Part shown: piece after piece, positions 46,221-55,267 of the stretch
How positions within the stretch are numbered: the first letter of the stretch is position 1
Layout of the letters: every line of letters starts with the position of its first letter
The notes under the pieces: model-generated
Told to the model about the DNA's origin: nothing
The model's database searches: none
What the model saw: the letters and a program-made list of their open reading frames with translations, nothing else
Position numbers and translations under genes: made by a program
From: Acidobacteriota bacterium
GTDB taxonomy: Bacteria > Acidobacteriota > Blastocatellia > Pyrinomonadales > Pyrinomonadaceae
Reading direction: 5' to 3'
Assembly: GCA_019239425.1 (NCBI GenBank)
Contig: JAFAZX010000012.1
Span: 62,001 to 126,000 of the forward strand
DNA length: 64,000 bases

Positions 46221-47738
46221 TCAGGCGTCCTGGGCGGCCTCGGCGGCGTGGCGGACGCAGTTCTTGCGGGCGGCCTTGGCCTCGTACATGGCGGTGTCGG
46301 CGCGCGCGATGAGCTGCTGCGGCGACTGCGCGTGGGCGGGGAAGCAGGCGACGCCGAAGGAGGCGGTGAGCTGGAGGCGCAGGCCGCGCCCGCCCGTGAA
46401 GGCGTGTTCGCTGACGCGCTGGCGGACGCGCTCGGCGACGCGCAGGCCCATCTCGATGTCGGTCTCGGGGAGGACGACGACGAACTCGTCGCCGCCGTAG
46501 CGCGCCACCACGTCCGTGTCGCGCACGCAGGCGAGGATGACCCCGGCCATCTCCATCAGGACGTGCGAGCCGACGAGGTGGCCGTAGTGGTCGTTGACCT
46601 GCTTGAAGTCGTCGAGGTCGAGGAAGAAGGCCGCCACCTGCGACCCGTAGCGGCGCGCGCGCTTCAGCTCGTTGACGAGATATTGTCGCAGGTAGCGCGC
46701 GTTGTGCAGCTTCGTCAGGTCATCGGTCTGAGAGAGTCTTTCCGCCTCGGCCACGCGGGCCGAGTTCGAGAGCGCCGCCGCGATGGGCAGGGCGAGGGCC
46801 GAGAGCAGGGAAGCGTCGGAGGACGAGAAGCGCCGGGACTGGACTCCCTCGCGCACGGCTTCGAGGACGCCGACGACGCGCTCACCCGAGGCGAGCGGGA
46901 CGGCGAGCGTTCGGCGCTCGCCCTCCTTTCGGCGGACTGGTTCGGCCGTGGCCGCGGCCTCGCGCGCGGCCCTCGACTCTGCGCCCGCGAGCGCCAGCGC
47001 GTCGCCCATGAGCGTGCGCCGCCAGTCCTCCTCGGGGATGGTGCGCTCGCTCTCGGTCAGGCCGCGCACAGCCAGGGGCTCGAAGGGCGCGTCGCCGAAG
47101 CCGGCCGCCTCGCCGCAGAGGTAGACCGTCCAGCGGTCGGCCGCGACGAGCGCGGCGAGTCCGGCCAAGGCGGCCTGCGCGGCCCCGCGCTGGTCGGCCG
47201 CGAAGTGGAGCGAGGCGACGACCTCGAAGGCCGCGCGCAGGCGCTCGACGCCCAGGCGTTCCGGGAGCAGGAGGCTCGCGGGCGTGACCTCGGGAACCGC
47301 GTCGCCCTCGCCCGCGGGTTCGTCTTCGGTGCCGCGCTCCTCCACGTCGCGCAGCAGCGCCGAGATTTGGACGGGGCCGGCGGCGACGGCGTGAAAGCCG
47401 AGGCGCTTGAGCGTCGCCTCGCCCGTCGCGCCCGCGCCGCGCCCAGTCCCGTTCTGCGGCTCGCGGCGGCAGGCGACGAGCGGGACGCCGGGCCAGACTT
47501 TGGCCGCGCCCGCGGCGCGCTCGTGGAGGTCGGCGAGCGCCGCGTCGGCCGCGAGGTCGAAGAGGACGGCCAGGGGCTCTTCGCCCCAGCCGGCGCGCGC
47601 GCGCTCGGCCTCTTCCTCCACGGACGAAGCCCCGCCCGGGGCCACGACCACGACGCACACCCCCGCGTGCCGCAGCGCCTCGAAGAGCGTCCGCGCCGGG
47701 TCTGTGTCCACACCGCTCAGGAGAATGACGTAACGCAT
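46221..47738 (-). CDS. Diguanylate cyclase with GAF-like sensory domain
   Basis: A 505-residue protein. The N-terminal ~130 residues look like a degenerate receiver fold (VILLSGVDTDPARTLFEALR). A GAF-like region spans about 165-320, including DRWTVYLCGEAAGF and ERRTLAVPLASGERVVGVLE. The GGDEF domain follows, with DDLTKLHNARYLRQYL, FFLDLDDFKQVNDHYGH and an intact active site ARYGGDEFVVVLPET. The inhibitory I-site RDTD lies five residues before GGDEF. It should make cyclic di-GMP with product feedback. Confidence 0.92.
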   Translation of the reverse strand: MRYVILLSGVDTDPARTLFEALRHAGVCVVVVAPGGASSVEEEAERARAGWGEEPLAVLFDLAADAALADLHERAAGAAKVWPGVPLVACRREPQNGTGRGAGATGEATLKRLGFHAVAAGPVQISALLRDVEERGTEDEPAGEGDAVPEVTPASLLLPERLGVERLRAAFEVVASLHFAADQRGAAQAALAGLAALVAADRWTVYLCGEAAGFGDAPFEPLAVRGLTESERTIPEEDWRRTLMGDALALAGAESRAAREAAATAEPVRRKEGERRTLAVPLASGERVVGVLEAVREGVQSRRFSSSDASLLSALALPIAAALSNSARVAEAERLSQTDDLTKLHNARYLRQYLVNELKRARRYGSQVAAFFLDLDDFKQVNDHYGHLVGSHVLMEMAGVILACVRDTDVVARYGGDEFVVVLPETDIEMGLRVAERVRQRVSEHAFTGGRGLRLQLTASFGVACFPAHAQSPQQLIARADTAMYEAKAARKNCVRHAAEAAQDA

Positions 47739-47743
47739 AAGCG

Positions 47744-47836
47744 AAAGGATGAAGGATGAAGGCGGAAGGATGAAGGATGAAGGATGAGAACGCCGCTGTC
47801 AGACGTTCATCCTTCCGCCTTCATCCTTCATCCTTT
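47744..47836. repeat. Heptamer-word hairpin 17 (GGATGAA type)
   Basis: Perfect 31-bp arms 47744-47774 and 47806-47836 of 7-nt words GGATGAA with one GGCGGAA unit. The left array continues two more words into the 31-nt loop. It lies between the FecR-domain gene and the GGDEF gene, 6 nt from the latter's start codon. Confidence 0.95.
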
Positions 47837-47841
47837 TTTTC

Positions 47842-49089
47842 TCAGCCCCCCGGCGGGAGTTGGAGCTTGAAGGAGTTGCGGTTGCCCTGCGTGTCTGCGG
47901 TTTCGAGTTGGACTTCGCGGGCGCCGCGCGGGGCGTTGATCTGGAGCTGGAAGACTCCGTCGCGGGCGGCGAGCGTCTCGCGCCCCGAGCAGCGGACGGT
48001 GTTGCCGGCCTGCGTGCGGCCGCGGACGAGATAGATCTGGCCGGCGACGTACTCTATCTGCACGTCGGAGACGGTGACCTCTTCGCCCGACCCGCCGGGG
48101 CCTTCGACGACGAACTTCTGCGGCTCGCTCCAGTCCGAGACCTGGCCCGACTGCGCGACGGCCATCACGCGCCAGAAGTAGTTGCCCTGCCGCACGTCCT
48201 CGACCGTGATCTCGTTGGCCTGGAGCTGGTCGCGCTCGACGAGCTTGCCGGCGGGGACGAAGAAAGGAGAGGTGGCGACCTCGACGCGGTAGTGCGCGGG
48301 CGCGCCGGTCTGCGGCTTCTGCCACTTCAGCGCGACGTTGGTGCTGCCGCCGCCGCCGCGCGCGGCCAGCCGCTCGAGGTTCTTCGGCGTGAGCGGCAGG
48401 GGCGCGGCGAGCAGCTTCTCCTTCTGCGAGATTGTCCCTTGCGTGTTGACGGCGACGTACTCGCCCGCCTTGAGGGTCGTCGTGTCGCCGCCCGAGGTGG
48501 TCGTCTCGACCGCGCCGGTGCCGACGCGGATGGCCTCGGTCTTGTCATCGCGGACGTGGAAGCTGGCGTCGGTGTCGGCGTTGAGCTTGTTCTCGGAGAG
48601 GTGCGTGCCGACGATGTTCTGCGCGCCCTCGGCCTGCTGCTCGGTGCGGACGTTGATCTGGCCGCTCTCGACGGCGACGCGCACCTTCGTCGCCTTGCCG
48701 TTCTCGGCCGAGGTGTTCTCGGCGATGGTGACGACGGAGTTGGGCTTGACGAAGAGCGTCGAGCCGTCGGCGAGCGTGATGCGCGCGCGGCCGTCCTCCT
48801 GCGTCTGGACGAGGTCGCCGGGGAAGAGGCGCGTGTCGGCGCGGGCCTGCACGCTCTCGCGCGTGTTGGCGCGCACGACCTTCACGCCGCCTTCGAGCGA
48901 GACGAAGCGCGCGCCGGTCGGGCCGGACTCGGACGAGGCCGCGCCCTTGAAGGGGTTGCCGTAGAGGTAGACGTAGAGCGTGGCGGCGCCCGCCGCGACG
49001 GCGAGCGACGCGACAAGGACGGCGATGTAGATGAGCCGTTTCTGGACGACCCACCAGTCGCCGTCGAAGCGGCTGACTCTGGTGACCAT
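47842..49089 (-). CDS. FecR-domain membrane-anchored protein
   Basis: A 415-residue protein starting at the ATG at 49089. A cytoplasmic N-terminus and one transmembrane helix (LIYIAVLVASLAVAAGAATL) precede a FecR domain with LEGGVKVVRANTRESVQARA, DLVQTQEDGRARITLADGST and VESGQINVRT. A fibronectin-like region (HYRVEVATSPFF, NYFWRVMAVAQSGQVSDWSE) and a C-terminal beta domain follow. No FecI-type sigma factor is adjacent, so a structural or sensory envelope role is likelier than iron signalling. Confidence 0.83.
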   Translation of the reverse strand: MVTRVSRFDGDWWVVQKRLIYIAVLVASLAVAAGAATLYVYLYGNPFKGAASSESGPTGARFVSLEGGVKVVRANTRESVQARADTRLFPGDLVQTQEDGRARITLADGSTLFVKPNSVVTIAENTSAENGKATKVRVAVESGQINVRTEQQAEGAQNIVGTHLSENKLNADTDASFHVRDDKTEAIRVGTGAVETTTSGGDTTTLKAGEYVAVNTQGTISQKEKLLAAPLPLTPKNLERLAARGGGGSTNVALKWQKPQTGAPAHYRVEVATSPFFVPAGKLVERDQLQANEITVEDVRQGNYFWRVMAVAQSGQVSDWSEPQKFVVEGPGGSGEEVTVSDVQIEYVAGQIYLVRGRTQAGNTVRCSGRETLAARDGVFQLQINAPRGAREVQLETADTQGNRNSFKLQLPPGG

Positions 49090-49226
49090 GTGGGTGACTT
49101 TCGCAGTTTGTCTCGGAAGACCCGGGGCGTGCGGATACCTTTGCCCGCGGGCACGGGGACGGAGGGCATGACGGCCGTCCCACATCGAACTTAGCAAACG
49201 GGGGAGGGAAAAGGCAAGTAACTTTT

Positions 49227-49353
49227 AAAGGCAGTAGGCAGTAGGCCGTAAGAAAGGTGCTGGGTGCTGGGTGCTGGGTGCTGGTTAAAAGCCTGTTCCT
49301 ACCCAGCACCCAGCACCCAGCACCCAAAACCCTCTTAACTGCCTACTGCTTTT
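49227..49353. repeat. Nested heptamer-word hairpin 18 (GGTGCTG inside GGCAGTA)
   Basis: The outer arms 49227-49242 and 49338-49353 are GGCAGTA-type, 16 nt with one mismatch. Between them lies a complete GGTGCTG-type hairpin with perfect 24-bp core arms 49261-49284 and 49303-49326. The stop codon of the TerC gene is within the right outer arm. It looks like one element inserted within another. Confidence 0.92.
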
Positions 49354-50368
49354 CCCCGGCGCCGAGGCGGCCCTGGTCGTCGTCGAAGGGGGAGTTGAAG
49401 CCTTCGGGCAGCTCGACCTCGACCTGCTCCTCGGGCGGGGTGGGCCAGATGAGCGAGGCGGCGACCGAGGAGAGCAGGACGAGTGCGACGAAGCCGAGCG
49501 AGGCGAGGATGACGGCCTCCTTGGTGACGTTGAAGCGGTGGACGACGTAGCCCTCCGAGAGCATCTTCACGCCGACGAACATGAGCACGATGGCGAGGCC
49601 GAGCTTGAGGTAGTGGAACTTCTCGACCACGCCCGCGAGCAGGAAGTAGAGCGAGCGCAGGCCGAGGATGGCGAAGACGTTCGACGTGTAGACGATGAAC
49701 GGGTTGGTCGTGATGCCGAAGATGGCCGGGATCGAGTCCACCGCGAAGACGAGGTCGGAGACCTCGACGATGACGAGGACGAGGAGCAGGAGCGTCCCCA
49801 TCTTCTTCCCGTTCTCGACCGTGAAGAACTTGTCGCCCTCGAAGCGGCGCGTGATGGGGACGAGCCGGGTGGCGAAGCGCACGAGCGGGTTGTCCTCGGG
49901 GTTCGACTCGGACTCGTCCTCCCTGAGCATCTTGAAGCCGGTGTAGATGAGGAAGGCGCCGAAGAGGTAGAGAATCCAGTGGAAGCGCTCGACGAGGGTG
50001 GCGCCGATGCCGATCATCGTCATGCGCATGACGAGCGCGCCCAGCACGCCCCAGAAGAGGACGCGGTGCTGGTACTTCGCCGGCACCTTGAAGTACGAGA
50101 AGATGAGGAGGAAGACGAAGAGGTTGTCGACCGAGAGCGACAGCTCGATGACGTAGCCGGTCAAAAACTCCAGCCCCGTCTGCCGGTTCGTCTTCCAGAA
50201 GACGATCCCGGCGAAGCACATCGCCAGCGTCACCCAGACGATGCTCCAGACGGTGGCCTCTTTGTAGGTGACGGCGTGCGCCTTGCGGTTGAGCACCCCC
50301 AGGTCGAGCGCCAGCATCACCAGGATGAAGAGGCCGAACCCAGCCCACGCCCAGATAGGATAATCCAT
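49343..50368 (-). CDS. TerC/Alx-family integral membrane protein
   Basis: A 341-residue protein with about nine helices. TerC-family acidic motifs are FLTGYVIELSLSVDNLFVFL and VIVEVSDLVFAVDSIPAIFG, along with NVFAILGLRSLYFLLAGVVE and LGLAIVLMFVGVKMLSEGY. Alx and related proteins export Mn2+ or assist metalation of exoenzymes. No yybP-ykoY-type riboswitch could be recognised upstream; a repeat hairpin occupies part of that region. The hydrophilic tail ends in GAGEKQ, and its last codons and stop come from the repeat. Confidence 0.92.
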   Translation of the reverse strand: MDYPIWAWAGFGLFILVMLALDLGVLNRKAHAVTYKEATVWSIVWVTLAMCFAGIVFWKTNRQTGLEFLTGYVIELSLSVDNLFVFLLIFSYFKVPAKYQHRVLFWGVLGALVMRMTMIGIGATLVERFHWILYLFGAFLIYTGFKMLREDESESNPEDNPLVRFATRLVPITRRFEGDKFFTVENGKKMGTLLLLVLVIVEVSDLVFAVDSIPAIFGITTNPFIVYTSNVFAILGLRSLYFLLAGVVEKFHYLKLGLAIVLMFVGVKMLSEGYVVHRFNVTKEAVILASLGFVALVLLSSVAASLIWPTPPEEQVEVELPEGFNSPFDDDQGRLGAGEKQ

Positions 50369-50411
50369 GATGCGGGGAAGAATATCAGTAGAGAGTAGCC
50401 GGTAGCCAGTA

Positions 50412-50480
50412 GAGACAGTTTTCGGCCTTCAGTTTTCAGCCCGACCTGCTTGCTGAAAACTGAAGGCCGAAAACTGTCTC
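50412..50480. repeat. Heptamer-word hairpin 19 (CAGTTTT type)
   Basis: Perfect 29-bp arms 50412-50440 and 50452-50480 with an 11-nt loop (CCGACCTGCTT). Words are CAGTTTT with a CGGCCTT variant unit mirrored exactly in the other arm. It lies between the DUF2182 gene and the TerC gene. Confidence 0.95.
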
Positions 50481-50538
50481 CCGGTTGAGTCGGTGTTTCG
50501 GTTCGAAGACGCGAGCCGCGCGGACGCTGACCCGTGGT

Positions 50539-51336
50539 TCAAACCGAACCGCTGCCGGAGAGGGACGGGCCGGAGCGCGACAGCAGGCCGTGCAGTCGTA
50601 TCCGGGTCTGGGCGGCTACGATCCGCGTCAGTTTCCCGGCGCCGCGCAGTCGCCAGCCCAGCGGCCTCGGCTGTTCGAGGCGTTCGCTGACCATCAGGAA
50701 GGTGACGGCGGCCATCCCGGCCAGATGCCCTTGCGACAGCAGCATCGGGAAGAGCATCAACGCCCAACAGGAGCCGACGCACCAGACCCCGTGCGTCACC
50801 CCGAAACGGAGCGCGTCGAGGTCCGCGGCGGCGCCGAACGCCGCCAGCTCACGGTGCCGGTGGCCGCGGTTAAGGCAGCGCTGTTTGACGGGCGCACACT
50901 GCCACACGAAAGCGACAACGCCCGCCACGACCGCCGGCAGGTACGACCGGGGCATGAGCAGGCTCGACGTCAGCCTCGCCCCCAGCAGGACGCCGCCCGC
51001 CGCCATCCAGACCGCGGCGTAACCGACCACGAACAGCGTGACGGAGCGGGCGCGCCGGCGTTTGAAGCTGCGCTCGAGGACGTGGCGGATCGGCGTCACC
51101 AACATCGGCGACATCATCGCGACCAGCATCAGAGCCCAGCCCGCCGCCAGGGAAGAGACCGGGTTCATCGCCAGCAGCATCCGGAACGAGGCCGCCGACA
51201 CTCCCGAGTCTGTCACCGGGCAGTGAGCGAGGGCCGTGGCGCCCCCGGGGTTAACCAGGAGCACCGCCCACGCCGCCGCGCTGACGAGCAGTATCGAGGC
51301 GTTGACCCGCGCGCTCTCGCGGGCGCTTATCCTCAT
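50539..51336 (-). CDS. DUF2182 predicted metal-binding membrane protein
   Basis: A 265-residue polytopic protein. Family signatures are AAGWALMLVAMMSPMLVTPI, VWQCAPVKQRCLNRGHRHRE (Cys/His-rich) and VTHGVWCVGSCWALMLFPML. The start overlaps the tyrosinase stop (ATGA, 51336-51333), so the two are translated together. A role in supplying copper to the tyrosinase is an attractive but unproven inference. The basic, Ser-rich C-terminus is likely cytoplasmic. Confidence 0.85.
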   Translation of the reverse strand: MRISARESARVNASILLVSAAAWAVLLVNPGGATALAHCPVTDSGVSAASFRMLLAMNPVSSLAAGWALMLVAMMSPMLVTPIRHVLERSFKRRRARSVTLFVVGYAAVWMAAGGVLLGARLTSSLLMPRSYLPAVVAGVVAFVWQCAPVKQRCLNRGHRHRELAAFGAAADLDALRFGVTHGVWCVGSCWALMLFPMLLSQGHLAGMAAVTFLMVSERLEQPRPLGWRLRGAGKLTRIVAAQTRIRLHGLLSRSGPSLSGSGSV

Positions 51337-52868
51337 TGCTGCCCCTGGCGGTAGACGCTGACCCGCCCCACGGTGATGTCCGCGCTGTCGGCGACGGACT
51401 GGTTGGGCACGATCCTCACGTCGAGCGTGTTGACGTCGAGGGCGTCGTCGACGAACAGATTGTCGATGATGTTCGTGATGTCCAGCACGAAGGTCAGGCC
51501 CTCGCCGCCGTGCGCGCCGTCCTTTAACGAGGCCCGCCGGAGTCCGAAGAGGGCCACCGTCCCCGCGTGCTGTTGGTTGACGGAAACGTTGAGCTTATAC
51601 GAGTCGCGGGTGCCCCGGACGTTCTCGAGCTGGAGGTAGACGTGATCCGGCGGGCTCGTTTCGGAGGCCGCCGACAGACTCGCGGAGACCTTCCCCCGGA
51701 CGTCGGAATCGAGCCTCACGACCGCGCGAGCCCCAGAGCTCTTTATCTGAAGGGCCTGATTGTTTGACCCGACAAGTTCCGAACTGTCGCCGGTGTTCAT
51801 AGCTGCTCCCGGTGCCGCGTTCGCCGCCGCGTTCGCCGCCCTCAACTTCGACAACCTTCGGGCGAGTCTGACGGCGGGTTGGGGCGCAACGGCCACCGAC
51901 AGGTCGTCGTAAGTATAGTCCAACTGGGAGAGGCTGTTGACCATCTCCGGGGTGTAGACCCAGGAACTGCCGTCCGGCATGGGCATGGCGAACTCCCGCT
52001 CGCCGACCGCCGCGGGGCCGTTAAGCCAGTTCGGGTCGGCCGGGTTGCTGTTCCCGTTATTGTTCCAGGCCGCCCACATCCGGTCGATGTTGCCGTGGTG
52101 CAGGTAGAAGACCGGGTCGAGTGCGGCGATGCCCGGGTCACTCATCAGGCCCCAGGTCTCGCCGTCCGGAGAGTTGCCGCCGACGTCGACGTGCACCTGG
52201 TTGTGCGGATTGCTTTCGAGGTTGCCCGAAACGTCTCCCTGGTGTGAGAACCCCGTCTCCGGCCCGCCGAACCCGGGCAGCGGGGTGGCGGGGTCGCTCC
52301 CGGTATACACGTCATTGCCCTCGCAGCCCTGCGAGACCGGGGGGATGGGAATGAAGATGTTGCCGTCGTTGTTGGGGCCGTAACGGGCCGCCACGAAAAG
52401 GGGATTCGGGGTCGTCCCGTCCGGCAGAGTCTGCTGGGTGAAGGCGGGCGGAATCTCGTATTCGTCGTCCGGCCCGAAATAGTTCCAGTACGGCAAGGCC
52501 CAGTCCGCGGGGCCGCCGAGGCCCACCACCGCCGCGCGGATTTGCGCCTCCAGCGCTATCAGGTATCCGCGATGCCAGGGGGGGAAGTACCAGCTCTGGT
52601 GCTGACACTGATCCCAGTAGGTGTCCCGGACGTCCTGCGCCGGAAGCGGCGCGGTCGGGACCGACGGCGGGGCCGGGATAGACCCCCAGCCGGGGAAGCC
52701 GGATTCGCCGATGTACTCGCCGTGAATGGCCGCGAAGAACCACCAGCTGCTCGTATCATCCAGAGCACGAAACTGCATGACGCCGACGCCTTTGGCGTAC
52801 CACAGAAGGTCGGGGTTGTTGAAAGTGCCGCCGTTATTCCACGCGTTATTTCTTGTGTAAGTTGCCAC
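51333..52868 (-). CDS. Tyrosinase-family type 3 copper protein
   Basis: A 511-residue protein beginning at a GTG (52868) after AAGGAG. CuA ligands are H49 (AAIHGEY) and the H90/H99 pair in CQHQSWYFPPWHRGYL. CuB ligands are in NPHNQVHVDVGG and DPVFYLHHGNIDRMWAAW. The ~200-residue C-terminal beta-rich domain resembles polyphenol-oxidase tails (DPPDHVYLQLENV-like segment, VDDALDVNTLDVRIVP) and may shield the active site until processed. No signal peptide is seen. It should oxidise phenols to quinones. Confidence 0.93.
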   Translation of the reverse strand: MATYTRNNAWNNGGTFNNPDLLWYAKGVGVMQFRALDDTSSWWFFAAIHGEYIGESGFPGWGSIPAPPSVPTAPLPAQDVRDTYWDQCQHQSWYFPPWHRGYLIALEAQIRAAVVGLGGPADWALPYWNYFGPDDEYEIPPAFTQQTLPDGTTPNPLFVAARYGPNNDGNIFIPIPPVSQGCEGNDVYTGSDPATPLPGFGGPETGFSHQGDVSGNLESNPHNQVHVDVGGNSPDGETWGLMSDPGIAALDPVFYLHHGNIDRMWAAWNNNGNSNPADPNWLNGPAAVGEREFAMPMPDGSSWVYTPEMVNSLSQLDYTYDDLSVAVAPQPAVRLARRLSKLRAANAAANAAPGAAMNTGDSSELVGSNNQALQIKSSGARAVVRLDSDVRGKVSASLSAASETSPPDHVYLQLENVRGTRDSYKLNVSVNQQHAGTVALFGLRRASLKDGAHGGEGLTFVLDITNIIDNLFVDDALDVNTLDVRIVPNQSVADSADITVGRVSVYRQGQQ

Positions 52869-52897
52869 GTGGTGAGTTCTCCTTCGTGAAGTAGCGT

Positions 52898-52929
52898 GAC
52901 GGAACGGGACGGAACGAGGTGGAACAAGG
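52898..52929. repeat. Short 10-nt tandem repeat upstream of the tyrosinase gene
   Basis: Three 10-nt units (GACGGAACGG, GACGGAACGA, GGTGGAACAA) lie between the candidate promoter and the GTG start. They could be a regulator-binding array in the 5' leader; nothing else supports this. Confidence 0.5.
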
Positions 52930-52932
52930 CGG

Positions 52933-52962
52933 CTTATATCACCAAACAGGACGGTAAGGCAA
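52933..52962 (-). promoter_or_regulatory. Candidate sigma-70-type promoter of the tyrosinase operon
   Basis: On the minus strand, TTGCCT (52962-52957) and TATAAG (52938-52933) are separated by 18 nt, 65 nt upstream of the GTG start. In a GC-rich genome this AT-rich pair stands out. Confidence 0.45.
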
Positions 52963-53138
52963 TCATAATGTGTGGCGAGCCCCGCGCCGGACTCCCGGTG
53001 CTGCTATTTGCGCGGCGCGCGGGGGGTCGGATACAATTCGCCTTTTGCGGGGAGCGCCGGGCGCCCGTCCTACGCGGCCCGCGCGCGCCAGAGAAGTCCG
53101 AATCCCAACGCCTCCGTCACTGAAGAAGGTATCCGGTA

Positions 53139-55196
53139 ATGCTCAAGTTTTTCACACGCATGGAGAGGACGCGCAGTTACGTCCTCATGTTCTTCGCGTT
53201 CCTGATGGTGCTCGGCATGGTCGTCGCCGGCGTCTACAACCGCCCCGGCGCCGTCGTCGCCAACCCCTTCAAGAGCCGCGAGGTGCTCGCCAAGGTCGGC
53301 TCCGACGAGGTCACCGTCGCCGACTACACGCTCCTCAAGAAGAAGATCGAGTCGCAGTTCGGCGGCGCCGGCATCAGCCTCGCGCAGCTCGGCATGACGA
53401 GCGACCGCCTCCTCGACCAGGCCATCAACAGCCGCGTCTCCCTGCAGGAGGCGCGCCGCCTCGGCTTCGGCGCCTCCGACGAGGAGGTGCGCGACGAGAT
53501 CGCGCGCCAGTTCAGCGACCCCGCGACGGGCAAGTTCGACGTGAAGCTCTACAAGGACTACGTCGTCCGCAACTACGGCAGCGTCGCCCTCTTCGAGCAG
53601 AGCGTCCGCGACGCGCTCGCCGTGCAGAAGCTCCAGGCGTTCGTCGCGGCCGGCGCGCAGGTCTCCGGGGCGGAAGTCCAAGACCAGTACAACCGCGAGA
53701 ACACCGAGTTCGACCTCGCCTACGTCACCGTCGACGCCGAGGGGGTGGCCAAGAAGCTCAACCCCTCGGACGAGGAGCTGCGCCAGTACTTCGACGCGCA
53801 CAAGACGGACTACCGCTTCCTCGAGCCGCAGAAGAAGATTCGCTACCTCTTCGTCAACCAGGAGAAGGTCGGGCAGAAGCTCAGCATCCCCGACGAGGAC
53901 TTGCGCAAGGAGTACGACGCGCTCAAGCCCGAGAACAAGATGGCCGGCGTCCGCGTCCAGCAGATCGTCATCAGGGTGGCGCGCCCGGAGCTCGACCAGG
54001 AGATGCTCAAGAAGGCGACCGAGATCGTCGGCCGCATCCGCCAGGAAGACCTGACGGCCCCCGAAGAGGTCTTCGCCGAGCAGGCGCGCGGCAACTCCGA
54101 AGACCCCTCGACGGCGCCCGGCGGCGGCTGGCTCCCCAACCCCGTCAAGCGCAACCCGAACCGCAAGCCGAGCCCCGCGGGCGCGGCCGGCAACGTTAAC
54201 GAACTCCTCCAGAACACGCTCGACTGGAAGGAGGGGCAGGTCGGCGACCCCTTGAAGACCGGCAACGCCTACTACATCTTCCGCCGCGGCCCCGTCGTGC
54301 CGAAGACGTTCGAGGACGCGAAGCCCGAGCTGCTCGTTAGCTTACGCAACCGCCGCTCGTACTCGGTCGCGCAGGACGTGGCGCGCAAGGCCAACGACCG
54401 CCTGAAGGAGACGCGCGACCCGCAGAAGGTGGCGCAGGAGTTCGCCGCGCAGGCCAACATGACGCCGGCCGAGATGGTCAAGGAGACGCCCTTCGTCAAG
54501 CCCAGCGACGACGTGCCCGAGATCGGCTCCAGCCCGCAGTTCGAGGAGAAGGTTCAGCCGCTCGAAGAGGCGGGCGCGGTCGGCGACTTCGTCGGCGTCA
54601 AGGGCGGCTTCGCCATCCCGCAGCTCATCGAGAAGCGCGACCCGCGCATCCCCGAGTTCGACGAGGTGAAGGGGAAGGTGGCCGACGACTTCAAGACCGC
54701 GCGCGCCGGCGAGCAGCTCGAACAGACGGCGAAGGAGATCGCCGCAGCGTCCGGCGGCGTGGACGCGCTCAAGGCCGCGGCCGAGAAGGCGGGCCTCAAG
54801 GCGCAGGACGACGACGCGTTCAAGCTCGGCCGCCCGCTCGGCACGGCCGGCGCCGACCCCGCGCTCGACGCGGCCGTCTACCAGCTCAAGGCGGGCGAGG
54901 CGACGAAGGCGCCGGTCAAGGTCGGCGACCGCTGGGTCGTCGTCGCCGTCAAGGCGCGCCGCGACGCCAAGCCCGAGGAGTTCGAGAAGCAGAAGACCGA
55001 GCTGACCGAGCGCGCGCTCGAAGAGCGCCGCAACCAGCTCTTCGAAGACTTCCTCGTCGAAGCGCGGCGCAAGCTGGAGGAGAAGGGGAAGATCGAAATC
55101 TACCGCGACGCGCTCGCGCAGCTCGACGAAGAAGAGCCGGCGGCGCTGCCGCGCCGGCCGCCCATCAACCTCCCGCCGCTCGACAACACGAAGTAA
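53139..55196 (+). CDS. Membrane-anchored peptidyl-prolyl isomerase/chaperone (PpiD/SurA-like)
   Basis: A 685-residue periplasmic folding factor. One N-terminal membrane anchor (YVLMFFAFLMVLGMVVAGVY) is followed by a SurA_N-type helical region (about 45-200) and central parvulin-like domains. The central part includes VRVQQIVIRVARPELDQEML, and AEQARGNSEDPSTAPGGGWL is typical of parvulin cores. A second PPIase-like segment (about 385-480) and a long helical C-terminus follow. It assists outer-membrane or secreted protein folding, consistent with the many exported hydrolases nearby. Confidence 0.9.
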   Translation: MLKFFTRMERTRSYVLMFFAFLMVLGMVVAGVYNRPGAVVANPFKSREVLAKVGSDEVTVADYTLLKKKIESQFGGAGISLAQLGMTSDRLLDQAINSRVSLQEARRLGFGASDEEVRDEIARQFSDPATGKFDVKLYKDYVVRNYGSVALFEQSVRDALAVQKLQAFVAAGAQVSGAEVQDQYNRENTEFDLAYVTVDAEGVAKKLNPSDEELRQYFDAHKTDYRFLEPQKKIRYLFVNQEKVGQKLSIPDEDLRKEYDALKPENKMAGVRVQQIVIRVARPELDQEMLKKATEIVGRIRQEDLTAPEEVFAEQARGNSEDPSTAPGGGWLPNPVKRNPNRKPSPAGAAGNVNELLQNTLDWKEGQVGDPLKTGNAYYIFRRGPVVPKTFEDAKPELLVSLRNRRSYSVAQDVARKANDRLKETRDPQKVAQEFAAQANMTPAEMVKETPFVKPSDDVPEIGSSPQFEEKVQPLEEAGAVGDFVGVKGGFAIPQLIEKRDPRIPEFDEVKGKVADDFKTARAGEQLEQTAKEIAAASGGVDALKAAAEKAGLKAQDDDAFKLGRPLGTAGADPALDAAVYQLKAGEATKAPVKVGDRWVVVAVKARRDAKPEEFEKQKTELTERALEERRNQLFEDFLVEARRKLEEKGKIEIYRDALAQLDEEEPAALPRRPPINLPPLDNTK

Positions 55197-55220
55197 GAGC
55201 CGCCCCCGACCGACACAAGA

Positions 55221-55252
55221 AGAGGCCGCCCGCTTTCGAACGGGCGGCCTCT
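55221..55252 (+). terminator. Terminator-like hairpin after ppiD
   Basis: AGAGGCCGCCCG (55221-55232) pairs perfectly with 55241-55252 around an 8-nt loop. The downstream tract CTGCTTCT is only weakly T-rich. It is followed by repeat hairpin 20. Confidence 0.7.
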
Positions 55253-55267
55253 CTGCTTCTACGGGAA

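Noticed and set aside
50369-50538. yybP-ykoY Mn2+ riboswitch in front of the TerC/Alx gene
   Set aside because: The region is mostly a CAGTTTT-type hairpin and no riboswitch core could be recognised.
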